Of a stretch of DNA of 64,000 nucleotides, positions 32,276 through 40,690 are shown piece after piece. The stretch's first letter is position 1. Every line of letters begins with the position of its first letter. Source of the stretch: Saccharopolyspora rectivirgula DSM 43747 (GTDB lineage Bacteria > Actinomycetota > Actinomycetes > Mycobacteriales > Pseudonocardiaceae). The translations under genes were made by a program, and so were the position numbers. The notes beneath the pieces are model-generated. The model was given only the letters and a program-made list of their open reading frames with translations, did no database searches and was not told the origin of the DNA. The stretch lies in the NCBI RefSeq assembly GCF_000497205.1, contig NZ_AYJW01000006.1, forward strand, positions 32,262 to 96,261. The letters run 5' to 3'.

Positions 32276-33718
32276 GTGGCGACCGGGACCACGGTGTTCA
32301 GCCGCGTGACGGTGGTGGCGCCGACAACTCGCATCGACCTGGCGCTTCCCGCGGACGTGGCAGTGGCGGACCTGCTGCCCATGATCCTGGAAATGGCTCG
32401 CCAGGTCACTCCAGATGGCGGCTCGCGGCACGGTGGGTGGTGCCTGGCCAAACTCGGTGACAGCGAGCCCCTGGATCCTAGCCAGTCGCTTGCTGAGCAG
32501 GGCGTGCTCGACGGTGACATACTGCAGCTGCGGCGCCGGGCAGACAACCCACCGCCACCGCTGTACGACGACGTCGTCGACGCGCTCGCGGAAGCAGAAC
32601 CGGGCAGCTATCGGCCATGGACGAAGAAAACAGCGGCGAAGATCGGGCACACCGCCGGTGCGCTGGGGATGATCGCCGCGGCAGCAGCGATGGGGCTGGC
32701 CGGCCCGGCCGGCATCCTGAACCCGGCACTGCCGAACACGCAGGCGATCGTCTACCAGATCATCGCCGCGGTGACCTCGATCGTCGTGGCGATCTTCGCC
32801 ACCGGGGTCGGGTCCATTGTGACCCGGGCGTACGCCGCGCCGACCACCGGCACCGTGATCGCGGCGGCCGGCGGCCTGCCGATGGCCTTCGTCAGCGGGT
32901 TCAACATCGTTCCGGGCAATGCCCTGGAACCTCGGATGCTGCTGGGATCGGCGCTGGTGCTGATCTTCTCCGCGGTGTCGCTGATGGTCATCGGCTCCGG
33001 CATCATCGTGTTCATCGCGGCCGCGACCGCGTCCGCTTTCGCCACCCTCGGATTCCTGATCGCGACGATCTTCCCGGGCCTGATCTCCGGGCCGGGGCTC
33101 GCCGCTGGGGCGTCCGCGCTCGCACTGGCCGGCATCTCCCTGCTGCCGCGGATCACCATCCAGTTGGCCAAGCTCCCGTTGCCGCAGGTTCCGGGCAGCG
33201 CTGAAGACCTCAAGGAAGACACCGAATTCCCCGAGTTCCGGATCATCGAGCAGCAGACCGGTCTGGCGCACCAGTACATGACCGGCCTGATCATCGGCTG
33301 CGGTCTGCTCGCCGCGCTCGGCGCGATCTACGCGGCCAGCGGCGGCGTTTGGGGCGTGGTCTACGCGGTGGTGGCCGCTGCCGTGCTGCTGCTGCGCGGC
33401 CGCAACTACGCCAACGGCAGCCAGGCGCTCGCGCTGCTGCTCAACGGTCTGCTGGCGGCCGTGGGCATCACCATCGGCCTGCTGGTGCAGGTGGCGTCCT
33501 GGCCGATGGCGGTGGCCTGGACGTTCCCGTCCTTGCTGCTGCTCGGGATCCTGTCGGTCATCTTCGGCGTGGTGTTCCCGAACCGCCGGTTCTCGCCGGT
33601 GCAGCGCCGGATGGTCGATGTCCTGGAAGCAGTGCTGATCGCCTTGGTGCTGCCGCTGGCGCTGGGCGCGATGGACGTCTACATGATGGTCCGCGACCTG
33701 AACATCGACTTCTTCTGA
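32276..33718 (+). CDS. eccD: Type VII secretion integral membrane protein EccD
   Basis: The channel-side membrane component, 480 residues. An N-terminal ubiquitin-like domain (about 1-90, VTVVAPTTRIDLALPADVAV) faces the cytosol; about eleven membrane helices follow from residue 125 to the end, with VVFPNRRFSPVQRRMVD near the last ones, a family feature. GTG start with GGGAGTAGGGGG upstream. mycP follows after 11 bases, so both are cotranscribed. Confidence 0.95.
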   Translation: MATGTTVFSRVTVVAPTTRIDLALPADVAVADLLPMILEMARQVTPDGGSRHGGWCLAKLGDSEPLDPSQSLAEQGVLDGDILQLRRRADNPPPPLYDDVVDALAEAEPGSYRPWTKKTAAKIGHTAGALGMIAAAAAMGLAGPAGILNPALPNTQAIVYQIIAAVTSIVVAIFATGVGSIVTRAYAAPTTGTVIAAAGGLPMAFVSGFNIVPGNALEPRMLLGSALVLIFSAVSLMVIGSGIIVFIAAATASAFATLGFLIATIFPGLISGPGLAAGASALALAGISLLPRITIQLAKLPLPQVPGSAEDLKEDTEFPEFRIIEQQTGLAHQYMTGLIIGCGLLAALGAIYAASGGVWGVVYAVVAAAVLLLRGRNYANGSQALALLLNGLLAAVGITIGLLVQVASWPMAVAWTFPSLLLLGILSVIFGVVFPNRRFSPVQRRMVDVLEAVLIALVLPLALGAMDVYMMVRDLNIDFF

Positions 33719-33729
33719 GAGGCAGCGTG

Positions 33730-35127
33730 ATGCGCTCAACGATCATGCGTCCCCGCATGCGGCGTGCGCTTGCGCTGTCGGCTGCGGTGGGCACGCTGGC
33801 GCTCAGCGGGCCCGCGCTGCCCGCCGCGGCGGAGGAAGTCGGACCACCAGCACTGGATCCGAGCAAACAAGCCGCCCATGAGCTGACCCCTTTCAACTAC
33901 CCGCAGAAGCAGGGCTGCATGGCGGGGAACCCGAACCCCACGGTGATCGAGGAAAAACCGTGGAGCCAGTTGGTCCTCGGCTTCGAGCAGGCCCACGAGC
34001 AGGGCCTGACCGGGCAGGGCATGAAGGTCGCCGTCATCGACACCGGTGTCAACGCCGCGCACCCGCGGCTGCGCAACGTCACCGACGGCGGCAGCAGCGT
34101 GCCGGGCGGGGCCCTGCGGGACTGCGACGGCCACGGCACCATCGTCGCCGGCATCATCGCGGCCTCCCCGGATCCGGAGACCGGGTTCGTGGGAGTCGCA
34201 CCGGACGCGGAGATCCTGTCGATCCGGCAGTCCTCGAGCCTGTTCCGGGACGACGAGACCAACAGGACGATCGGCAACACCGAAACGATGGCGCAGGCCA
34301 TCAACATCGCGGTGGACCGGCAGGTGGACGTCATCAACATCTCGCAGTCGTCCTGCCAGGACATCGCCCGCGCCTCCAACTACAACGAGGCGGGCAACCA
34401 GATGCTGCACAACGCCGTGAAGCGCGCCTACGACGCCGGGATCGTGGTGGTCGCTGCGGCGGGCAACGCGGGCAACACCTGCCAGCAGAACGCCCCGGGC
34501 AGTCCGTCCACCGCGGTGCTGCCCGCCTGGTTCGACGACTACGTGCTGACCGTGGCCTCGGTGAACGAGCAGGGCGCGCCGTCCGAGTTCACCGTCGCCG
34601 GCCCGTGGGTGGACGTGGCCGCGCCGGGCGAGAACCTGATCGCCCTGGACCCCGGCATCAACGGGCGGGGCTTGGTCAACCAGATCTCCACCGGGGACTC
34701 CGGGCAGATGGGGCCCATCCAGGGCACCAGTTTCGCGGCCCCGTACGTGTCCGGGCTGGCCGTGCTGATCAAGCAGAAGTTCCAGAACAGCGGGCAGCCG
34801 CTGGACGCCGGCGAGATCATGGAGCGGATCAAGAAGACCGCTCTGCACCCCGGCGGCCCCAACGGCCGCAACGACATCGTCGGCTACGGGATGATCGACC
34901 CGATGGCCGCGCTCGGCGACGTCATCCCGGCGGAGTGGGGCAAGGAACCCGCGCCGAGCGGACCGACCAAGCTGTCGGCCGACGTGCTGGGGATGAAGGA
35001 CTACCCGGCGCTGATCGTCTCGCTCGGTGTCGCCGGTGCCGGCATCGCCGCGGTCGTCTTCACCGCATTCCTGGTGAACGCGGTGAAGAACGTGCGAGCG
35101 AGGACCACCGGAAAACGCGAGGAGTGA
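33730..35127 (+). CDS. mycP: Mycosin, T7S subtilisin-like protease
   Basis: Membrane-anchored serine protease of the ESX system, 465 residues. A signal peptide (basic MRSTIMRPRMRR, then ALALSAAVGTLALSGPALPAAA) leads to a subtilase domain with Asp104 (AVIDTGV), His135 (DCDGHGT), the oxyanion Asn near 246 (AAGNAGN) and Ser334 (GTSFAAP). One C-terminal membrane span (about 425-450) and a short basic tail follow. The N-terminal extension with Cys63 and the loop Cys132 are typical of mycosins. The ATG at 33730 is used; a GTG one codon earlier is also possible. Confidence 0.96.
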   Translation: MRSTIMRPRMRRALALSAAVGTLALSGPALPAAAEEVGPPALDPSKQAAHELTPFNYPQKQGCMAGNPNPTVIEEKPWSQLVLGFEQAHEQGLTGQGMKVAVIDTGVNAAHPRLRNVTDGGSSVPGGALRDCDGHGTIVAGIIAASPDPETGFVGVAPDAEILSIRQSSSLFRDDETNRTIGNTETMAQAINIAVDRQVDVINISQSSCQDIARASNYNEAGNQMLHNAVKRAYDAGIVVVAAAGNAGNTCQQNAPGSPSTAVLPAWFDDYVLTVASVNEQGAPSEFTVAGPWVDVAAPGENLIALDPGINGRGLVNQISTGDSGQMGPIQGTSFAAPYVSGLAVLIKQKFQNSGQPLDAGEIMERIKKTALHPGGPNGRNDIVGYGMIDPMAALGDVIPAEWGKEPAPSGPTKLSADVLGMKDYPALIVSLGVAGAGIAAVVFTAFLVNAVKNVRARTTGKREE

Positions 35128-35138
35128 GCCTGCTGGAC

Positions 35139-35173
35139 AACGGCCCGGTTCCGCACCGCGGAGCCGGGCCGTT
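35139..35173. terminator. Terminator between mycP and the WXG gene
   Basis: AACGGCCCGG (35139-35148) with CCGGGCCGTT (35164-35173), plus an inner TCCGC/GCGGA, followed by CTTCG. It lies between two convergent genes and can serve both. Confidence 0.85.
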
Positions 35174-35182
35174 CTTCGTGGT

Positions 35183-36298
35183 TCAGCTGCTGGTCTTGTC
35201 CCCCGGTTCGAGAGCGCCGTCGGACAGCAGGTCGGCGAGGTCTCCGTCCGGTTCGCCGACCGCTGCCCAGTCGCTGTCGGATATCTCGTCCTCCGCTTCG
35301 CTGTCCGGCTCCCCGAGAACGGCCTGATTTCCTTCCTGAGGCGTTCCGAACAGCTCCTTGGGGTCCGACTTCAACCGAGAGGCGTTCCGGCGCTCCTGGT
35401 CGCCCTGCGCCCCCGTTCCGCCGCGCATCATGCCCATCGGGGCCATCCCGTACATGCCGCCGGCCGATCCGGCCGCAGCGCCTGCCGCGGCGGCAGGTGC
35501 GGCGGCAGGCTGCTGCGGTGGTTCTCCCGCAGCGGTGGAACCTCCGGGCGGCAACGGGCTTTCCACGTCCTCCCCGGCCGCTTGGCCGCTTCCGGGCACC
35601 GAACCGGTCGCTTGCCCGGCTCCGGGTGCCGATGCGCCTGCGCCGGCCGAGGCCGGTTCGGTGCCACCGGCCGGTGCTGCCGCGGCCGGCCCGGTGCTGC
35701 CGGCTGGTGCCGTGGAACCGGCCGGCTCCGCGGGCGCTGCCGACGCGGCGGGCGGTTCGCACTCGTCGGCCAGACGCCGGCAGAACTCGCCCAGCTTCCG
35801 GTAGATGCCGGTCAACGATTCCACCGCGTTGTCCCCGGGATCCTGCAAAGCGGCCAGTTGCTCCCGGGCCAGCTCGGTGTTCCCGGCGTCGAGGGCGCGG
35901 TCCACCGCCTCCGCGGTTTCCGCGGCCAGTTCGCCGAAATCGGACAGCACGGTCAGCACGCCGTCCGCGGTGTGCTCCAAGGCTTCCGCCACCGCGCGCA
36001 GGGCGTCGACCAGATCGTTCGCTTCGGGACCGTACTGCTGCAGCTGGGCGACGAACGCCTCCGCGGCTCGGCCTTCCCACGCCGAATCGATTCCCGCCAG
36101 CCGGGACCGGACGTCCCCGGCCGCCTCCTCGACGGCCGCAGCCGCCTCCCGCCACAGCAGCGCCGCATCGGCCAGTTGCTGCGGGTGTCCAATGTGCTCG
36201 GTGAGCTCCTCGGTCACCGGAGCGGGCACGTCCAGCTCAGCCGCTTGCCGGGCCAATTTCTCCAGGTGCCCGGCCAACCCGCTGCTGCCGCTTCCCAT
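35183..36298 (-). CDS. WXG-type T7S cargo with Ala/Pro/Gly linker and GDQER tail
   Basis: 371 residues. Residues 1-180 are helical with a WxG turn, DSAWEGRAAEAF (W74). Residues 183-280 are Ala/Pro/Gly-rich and probably disordered. A Met-rich patch (GMYGMAPMGMM) is followed by GDQERRN, KELFG and AVLGEPD, and an acidic end. The tail repeats the pattern at the C terminus of the 975-residue protein at 16642-19569. The ATG at 36298 is chosen; GTG codons just upstream overlap the stop of the EspC-like gene. Together the two encode a helper/cargo pair inserted between mycP and eccB. Function unknown. Confidence 0.8.
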   Translation of the reverse strand: MGSGSSGLAGHLEKLARQAAELDVPAPVTEELTEHIGHPQQLADAALLWREAAAAVEEAAGDVRSRLAGIDSAWEGRAAEAFVAQLQQYGPEANDLVDALRAVAEALEHTADGVLTVLSDFGELAAETAEAVDRALDAGNTELAREQLAALQDPGDNAVESLTGIYRKLGEFCRRLADECEPPAASAAPAEPAGSTAPAGSTGPAAAAPAGGTEPASAGAGASAPGAGQATGSVPGSGQAAGEDVESPLPPGGSTAAGEPPQQPAAAPAAAAGAAAGSAGGMYGMAPMGMMRGGTGAQGDQERRNASRLKSDPKELFGTPQEGNQAVLGEPDSEAEDEISDSDWAAVGEPDGDLADLLSDGALEPGDKTSS

Positions 36299-36300
36299 GG

Positions 36301-36621
36301 TCACCACTCTTGCTCCCGGTTGAACTCGTGGGCGCTCTCGTCATCGCCACCGAGATGGACACCGGTGACCTCGCGCAGCTCACCGGCTGCTTCGACCAGC
36401 ACCTCGCCCGCTCGGCGGGTGCGGTCGGACAGCAGCCCCGCCAGCCGTTGGAACTCGGTCGCCGCACCGGTCCGGCGACCGTACTCGCCGAACGCGTCCT
36501 CCTCCGGCCCGTCCGCCTCGAGCTTGCGCTGGGCGGCGAGCACGTCCTCCCCGGTTCGCTCGAGCTGGCCGGCGCACCGGTCCAGCCACTCGACGTCGAC
36601 CCGGATCCCCGACCCCGGCAT
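36301..36621 (-). CDS. EspC-like T7S target, helper of the WXG cargo
   Basis: 106 residues, helical, starting MPGSGIRVDVEWLDRCAGQL; the second helix reads RAGEVLVEAAGELREVTG. It resembles EspC-type secretion targets more than classical WXG100 proteins, having no WxG turn. The ATG at 36621 has GGAGGTG six bases ahead. The downstream cargo gene starts two bases after its stop. The parallel arrangement at 19569-19874 supports pairing of this type with a large cargo. Confidence 0.75.
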   Translation of the reverse strand: MPGSGIRVDVEWLDRCAGQLERTGEDVLAAQRKLEADGPEEDAFGEYGRRTGAATEFQRLAGLLSDRTRRAGEVLVEAAGELREVTGVHLGGDDESAHEFNREQEW

Positions 36622-36654
36622 AGGCACCTCCCAAACAACGGGCCACTCAAGCAC

Positions 36655-36690
36655 AATCCGCCCGCAGCGGGAAGTCACTGCGGGCGGATT
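36655..36690 (-). terminator. Terminator of eccB
   Basis: Exact 13-base arms AATCCGCCCGCAG (36655-36667) and CTGCGGGCGGATT (36678-36690) around a ten-base loop, downstream of the eccB stop and upstream of the EspC-like gene, which therefore needs its own promoter or read-through. Confidence 0.82.
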
Positions 36691-36767
36691 GCATATTCCT
36701 CGGACGTTCGCACCCACCGGGGCGGTTCCCGGGCCGATTCAGCCGAATTGCGGCCCCGGGAACGGGA

Positions 36768-38354
36768 TCAGGCCCCGGCAGTCGACGCCGCTTGCTGCTG
36801 TTTGTTCGGCGTGCGGTTGACCCCCGCACCCTCTTCCACCGGCACCGAGTCGTAGGTGACGCTCGCCGCCGCCGGGTCCAGGAAGTCGCCCTTGGGCAGG
36901 GTCCGGGTCAACCAAGCCGGGGCGGCCTTGATGTCACCGCCGCCGCGGATGACGCCCAACCCCTGGGCGGTCGCGACGTCCTTGATGCCGTACTGCACCC
37001 CCTGGTCGGACACCAGGACGATCGGGCCGCTGGAAGCACCGGCCTCGTTGGCGGCGGCGCGGACCACGGCGGCCTTGCCGGCCGGCATGTAGAAGTAGTC
37101 CACGTTCGGCCCGTCACCGTCGTGCTGGGCCAGCTTCACCGGGGCCTTCGGGGTCAGCGCTTCCTTGTTCAAGGTGACCGTGATGTTGTGGTCACCGTTG
37201 ACGTTCTTCCAGCTCAAGCAGGAAGTGGGCGACTGCTGGAAGGTGACGGGCTCGGGCACCTCCACCGGGAAGTTGAACAGGTTGAGCTGTTCTTCCTCCG
37301 GAGCGTTCGGCGCGTCGGTGACCGCACCGGTGGCGTTCGGCACTTCCTTGCTGTTGTACTTCGACGCGTGCAGCACCGCCGCCGCACCAGCGGTGATCTC
37401 CTGCTTGCCGTTCTGCAGCAGCAAGAAGTACTGGTCCTTCTGGCCCGGGACGCTGCGCCGGACGACGTCGCCAACGCTGTAGCTGCTGCCGCTCATGTAG
37501 CTCGGCGACGAGTTCTCCCCCGGGATGTCCGGCAGCGTCAGCGCCGGCACCTCCGGGATGGCGTTCAGCATGTTGGTGCTGATGGTCCGCGGCGTTGCTC
37601 CGTTCAACCGGTAGACGTCCATCACCGCGGTCTCGCTCTTGTCCACCATGGCCTTGGCCACCTTGGTGTTCGGCTGGCCCGGCAGACCGTCGACCCGGAA
37701 GACCAGGTACTCGCGTCCCGAGCTCTGGTCCTTGACGTACAGCGACTGGTCGGGCGCCAGTTCGGGACCGTGCTCGTCGTAGCCGCCGATCACCGTGGTG
37801 TGCACCTTGACGGCACGCTCCACTTTGGCCTCGTTGAGGTTGTCCCGCACCTGGCCCACGTCGCAGATGGCCCAGGCCGGAACGGCGATGTTCTTGGCGT
37901 CCGGCAGGTACGTCGGAGCGTTGACCAGACCGGTCAGGGAACCGCGCGGGTATTCCGCCAATGCGGCTTCCTTGACGACCGTCGGCTGGATCGCACCGCC
38001 CTGGCCACCGCCCTGCGCCATCACCAGCAGCTTGGCCGAGGCCATGTTCAGCATCGGAATCAGCCGTTTGTCGGCCTGTTCGTCGGAAGTCACCACGAAG
38101 ACGCTTCCGCTTTCCTTGGCGATGACGACCGATCCCGGGTCCGGCACGGTGCCCTTCCCGCTGAAGAGCCCCCAAACCAGGAAGCCGATCATGCCGATGA
38201 CCGACAGCAATGCACCGACCAGGGTGGACCGCTTGTGCGAGCCCATGGGGTCGTGCAGCATCACCGCGTCTTTGCGCACCAACGCCGATTCCATGCGGCG
38301 CAGCACGAACCGGTACGCCTGAACTTGTGACTTTGTTGTGGGTGTTGATGCCAT
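36768..38354 (-). CDS. eccB: Type VII secretion protein EccB
   Basis: Periplasm-facing core component, 528 residues, with a short cytosolic N terminus (MASTPTTKSQVQAYRFVLRR, the hallmark opening), one membrane span (about 44-65) and a large outer domain containing two conserved cysteines (WAICDVGQ and TSCLSW) that can form the family disulfide. The ATG at 38354 fits the family start, although the frame is open further. Divergent from eccE. EccB, EccC, EccD and EccE form the conserved membrane complex. Confidence 0.96.
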   Translation of the reverse strand: MASTPTTKSQVQAYRFVLRRMESALVRKDAVMLHDPMGSHKRSTLVGALLSVIGMIGFLVWGLFSGKGTVPDPGSVVIAKESGSVFVVTSDEQADKRLIPMLNMASAKLLVMAQGGGQGGAIQPTVVKEAALAEYPRGSLTGLVNAPTYLPDAKNIAVPAWAICDVGQVRDNLNEAKVERAVKVHTTVIGGYDEHGPELAPDQSLYVKDQSSGREYLVFRVDGLPGQPNTKVAKAMVDKSETAVMDVYRLNGATPRTISTNMLNAIPEVPALTLPDIPGENSSPSYMSGSSYSVGDVVRRSVPGQKDQYFLLLQNGKQEITAGAAAVLHASKYNSKEVPNATGAVTDAPNAPEEEQLNLFNFPVEVPEPVTFQQSPTSCLSWKNVNGDHNITVTLNKEALTPKAPVKLAQHDGDGPNVDYFYMPAGKAAVVRAAANEAGASSGPIVLVSDQGVQYGIKDVATAQGLGVIRGGGDIKAAPAWLTRTLPKGDFLDPAAASVTYDSVPVEEGAGVNRTPNKQQQAASTAGA

Positions 38355-38529
38355 TCTTCGCCTACAGCTCTCCCGTCCGAGGTACGGTTCCGCAGGATAG
38401 CCGCAGAGAGATACGGAATGGGTGCGGTTCGGCCGACTCAATCAGTATTCTCATCACGCGGTTGCTCGCCAGACCGCCTACTCGCGCGCCGCGCGCCGCA
38501 TCTACCTGCGAGGGGGAGAGACCAGACGG
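38355..38529. promoter_or_regulatory. Divergent promoter region eccB / eccE
   Basis: 175 bases between two divergent starts. A -10-like TATTCT (38446-38451) points toward eccE; toward eccB a TATCCT-like word appears on the minus strand near 38396. Neither has a strong -35. Confidence 0.3.
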
Positions 38530-39843
38530 ATGTCCGTGACCACGAAACATCCGGCCCAGCCGAAAGCTCCCGAGCCCGCCAGCCCGCCCCGCGCCCGGAT
38601 ACGCGCGCGGCGGCGTCGGATCAACGGCGTGACCCTCGGCGGCATCCCGGCGGCCAACGTAGTGCTGATCGAGGTCGGCTTAGCCATCGGCTTCGGCCTC
38701 TTCCTGATCAACCAGATGCTTTGGCCCGTTTCCATCGGGATCGCCGCCCTGGCAATCGTCATCGCCCTGCTCCGGCGGCGTGGCCGCTGGTTCACCCAGT
38801 GGCTCGGCCTGGTGCTGGAGTACCAATTCCGCAACCACCTCCGCTCGGTTGAGCCGCCGGACTTGAGCGAGCTGGACTCGACCGTCGAGGACAAGAACGG
38901 GGACGGCGTCATCAGCCCGGAGGAGAACCACCGGGTCGCCCTGCTGCGCCTGGTCGTCGACGACCTGGTGATCGCCCGCACCCAGGACCACGACCGCAAC
39001 GACGTCGGACTCGCCTGGCACAACGGCAAGTGGACCGGGGTGCTGCTGGTGGAGACGACCAAGGGCATGCTGAACCCGGTCAACAGCTCCCCGAACCTCC
39101 CGCTGAGCGTGCTCGCGCCCTGCCTGGAGGACCGCGGGGTCGTGCTGGACGCCATCCAGGTGATCTGGCACTGCTACCCGGGCAGCGCCGCTCTGCTGTC
39201 GAACTCGGCCGCCCTGAACTCCTACCTGGAGCTGCTCGGTCCGCAGGGCACGGCAGCCCGCCGGACCACCTGGGTGACGGTCCGACTGGACCCGCAGCAG
39301 TGCGCGAAAGCCATCGGTGAGCGCGGCGGCGGTGTGCTCGGTGCCCACCGTGCGCTGATCGGGGCTATGTCGCGCGTCCGCAACGCGTTGGAACAGCAGG
39401 GGATTCCGAGCCGCCCACTCGACCCGGACGAACTGCTGCAGGCCGGGATCTCGTCCGCCGAGCTGCAGAGCGTGCTCAGGTCGCAGTGGCAGAAGCCGGT
39501 CGGCCTCAAGGAGAGCTGGGACAGCGTCGCAGCCGGCGAGGTCGGGCACACCAGCTACGCCATCACCGGTTGGCCGAGCCAGCTCGGCAACTCGCTCAAC
39601 GCGCTCACCGGCATCCGGGCGCTGTCCACGAGCATCGCCATGTCGATCTCCCCGGTCGGCGAAGAAGGCGAAGTGGGCTTGCGCTCGCTGGTCCGGGTCA
39701 GCGCCCGCAACCAGAAAGCGCTGGACGCCGCTGACAAGCGCCTGAAGGAGATCAGCACCCGGCTCGGCCTGACGCTGACCCCGCTGCACGGCTCGCAGCT
39801 GGCCGGCTACGCCGCGACGCTGCCGCTCGGAGGTGCGGCATGA
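38530..39843 (+). CDS. eccE: Type VII secretion protein EccE
   Basis: Outer flank of the ESX membrane complex, 437 residues: a basic N terminus (RARIRARRRR), two adjacent membrane helices (about 40-60 and 64-82), then a cytosolic domain containing VVDDLVIARTQDHDRNDVGLAWH and a C-terminal region with TWVTVRLDPQQCAKAI. GGGGGAGAG is 15 bases ahead of the ATG at 38530. Classical mycobacterial ESX-4 of M. tuberculosis lacks EccE, while the ESX-4 of some other actinobacteria keeps it, so this is a fuller, probably functional system. Confidence 0.88.
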   Translation: MSVTTKHPAQPKAPEPASPPRARIRARRRRINGVTLGGIPAANVVLIEVGLAIGFGLFLINQMLWPVSIGIAALAIVIALLRRRGRWFTQWLGLVLEYQFRNHLRSVEPPDLSELDSTVEDKNGDGVISPEENHRVALLRLVVDDLVIARTQDHDRNDVGLAWHNGKWTGVLLVETTKGMLNPVNSSPNLPLSVLAPCLEDRGVVLDAIQVIWHCYPGSAALLSNSAALNSYLELLGPQGTAARRTTWVTVRLDPQQCAKAIGERGGGVLGAHRALIGAMSRVRNALEQQGIPSRPLDPDELLQAGISSAELQSVLRSQWQKPVGLKESWDSVAAGEVGHTSYAITGWPSQLGNSLNALTGIRALSTSIAMSISPVGEEGEVGLRSLVRVSARNQKALDAADKRLKEISTRLGLTLTPLHGSQLAGYAATLPLGGAA

Positions 39844-40574
39844 ACCGAAACCGAACCATCGACGTCCCGGGCGCTCACGGGCCGGCCCCGGAATTCATCG
39901 TCACGCCGGAAACCCTGGACGCGGTCAGCCTGCCCGGTGATCGCGGCGGCATGATCCTCGGATCCGGACCGGACGGCCAGCCGGTGGCGGTGTCCCTGCT
40001 GCGACCGGCACCCACCCGCATCGTCAGCGTCGGCGGGCTGTACTTCGCCCGCCAGCTCGCGCTGCGAGCGCTGGCCACCGGCGCGTGGGTGATCATCGCC
40101 ACCGCTCGCCCGGCCGCCTGGAAGATGTTGGAGCACACCGCCGGGCAAACCCCGGACGGCAAGCCGGTTCCGCTGTTCCAGATCCGGCGGCTCACCCACT
40201 TCCCGCTGCCGCAGTTCGACGAGGACACCCCGCTGCTGGTCATCCACGACGGCGGCGCGGTGCCGCAGCAGGAGCTGTTCCCGCCCCGGGCGGCGTGGCA
40301 GACCACCATGTACGTGCTGCCCTACCTGCACCCGCAGGTCGCCAGCACGCCCGCGGCCAACGCCGCGGACCTGGTGCTGCTGCAGCGGCTCCAGCTGAGC
40401 GGGGCCAACCACGCGCAACGCATCTGGAGCTTGCAGCCCCAGCAGGCGCAGCAGCTGACCCAGCTGAAGGACGACCAGGTCATCGTGCTGGGGAACTGGA
40501 CGTGGACGCGCGTTCAGCTGATCACCAGCCCGAAGGAACAGGAGATCCTCGGCCCGATCCGCCGAGGGGACTGA
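39840..40574 (+). CDS. Uncharacterised T7S-linked protein, possible degenerate nucleotide-binding fold
   Basis: 244 residues; not recognised. Its ATG overlaps the eccE stop by four bases (ATGA), so it is made with EccE. No signal peptide or membrane helix. GLYFARQLALRALATGAWV followed by IATARPAAW resembles the strand-loop-helix of a RecA/FtsK-like domain in which the P-loop Gly-Lys-Ser is missing; LLVIHDGGAVP could be the Walker B strand. This is a guess. The C terminus has VIVLGNWTWTRVQLI. It could be a cytosolic partner of EccE or EccC. Confidence 0.7.
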   Translation: MNRNRTIDVPGAHGPAPEFIVTPETLDAVSLPGDRGGMILGSGPDGQPVAVSLLRPAPTRIVSVGGLYFARQLALRALATGAWVIIATARPAAWKMLEHTAGQTPDGKPVPLFQIRRLTHFPLPQFDEDTPLLVIHDGGAVPQQELFPPRAAWQTTMYVLPYLHPQVASTPAANAADLVLLQRLQLSGANHAQRIWSLQPQQAQQLTQLKDDQVIVLGNWTWTRVQLITSPKEQEILGPIRRGD

Positions 40575-40576
40575 GC

Positions 40577-40614
40577 GGTGGGGCTTTCCCGCCACCTCGG
40601 CGGAAAGCCCCACC
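40577..40614 (+). terminator. Terminator of the eccE unit
   Basis: GGTGGGGCTTTCCCGCC (40577-40593) and GGCGGAAAGCCCCACC (40599-40614) pair with one bulge, immediately after the stop at 40574. Confidence 0.82.
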
Positions 40615-40626
40615 CCAGGAAACGTC

Positions 40627-40661
40627 GAAGGCCGGATGCGGAATCCTCCGCTCCGGCCTTC
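40627..40661 (-). terminator. Terminator of truA / alpha operon
   Basis: GAAGGCCGGA (40627-40636) and TCCGGCCTTC (40652-40661), with inner GCGGA/TCCGC pairing. It lies 29 bases after the truA stop, back to back with the eccE terminator. Confidence 0.78.
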
Positions 40662-40690
40662 ACTGTTGCCGCCGGTCCGAGCAGTTGCGG

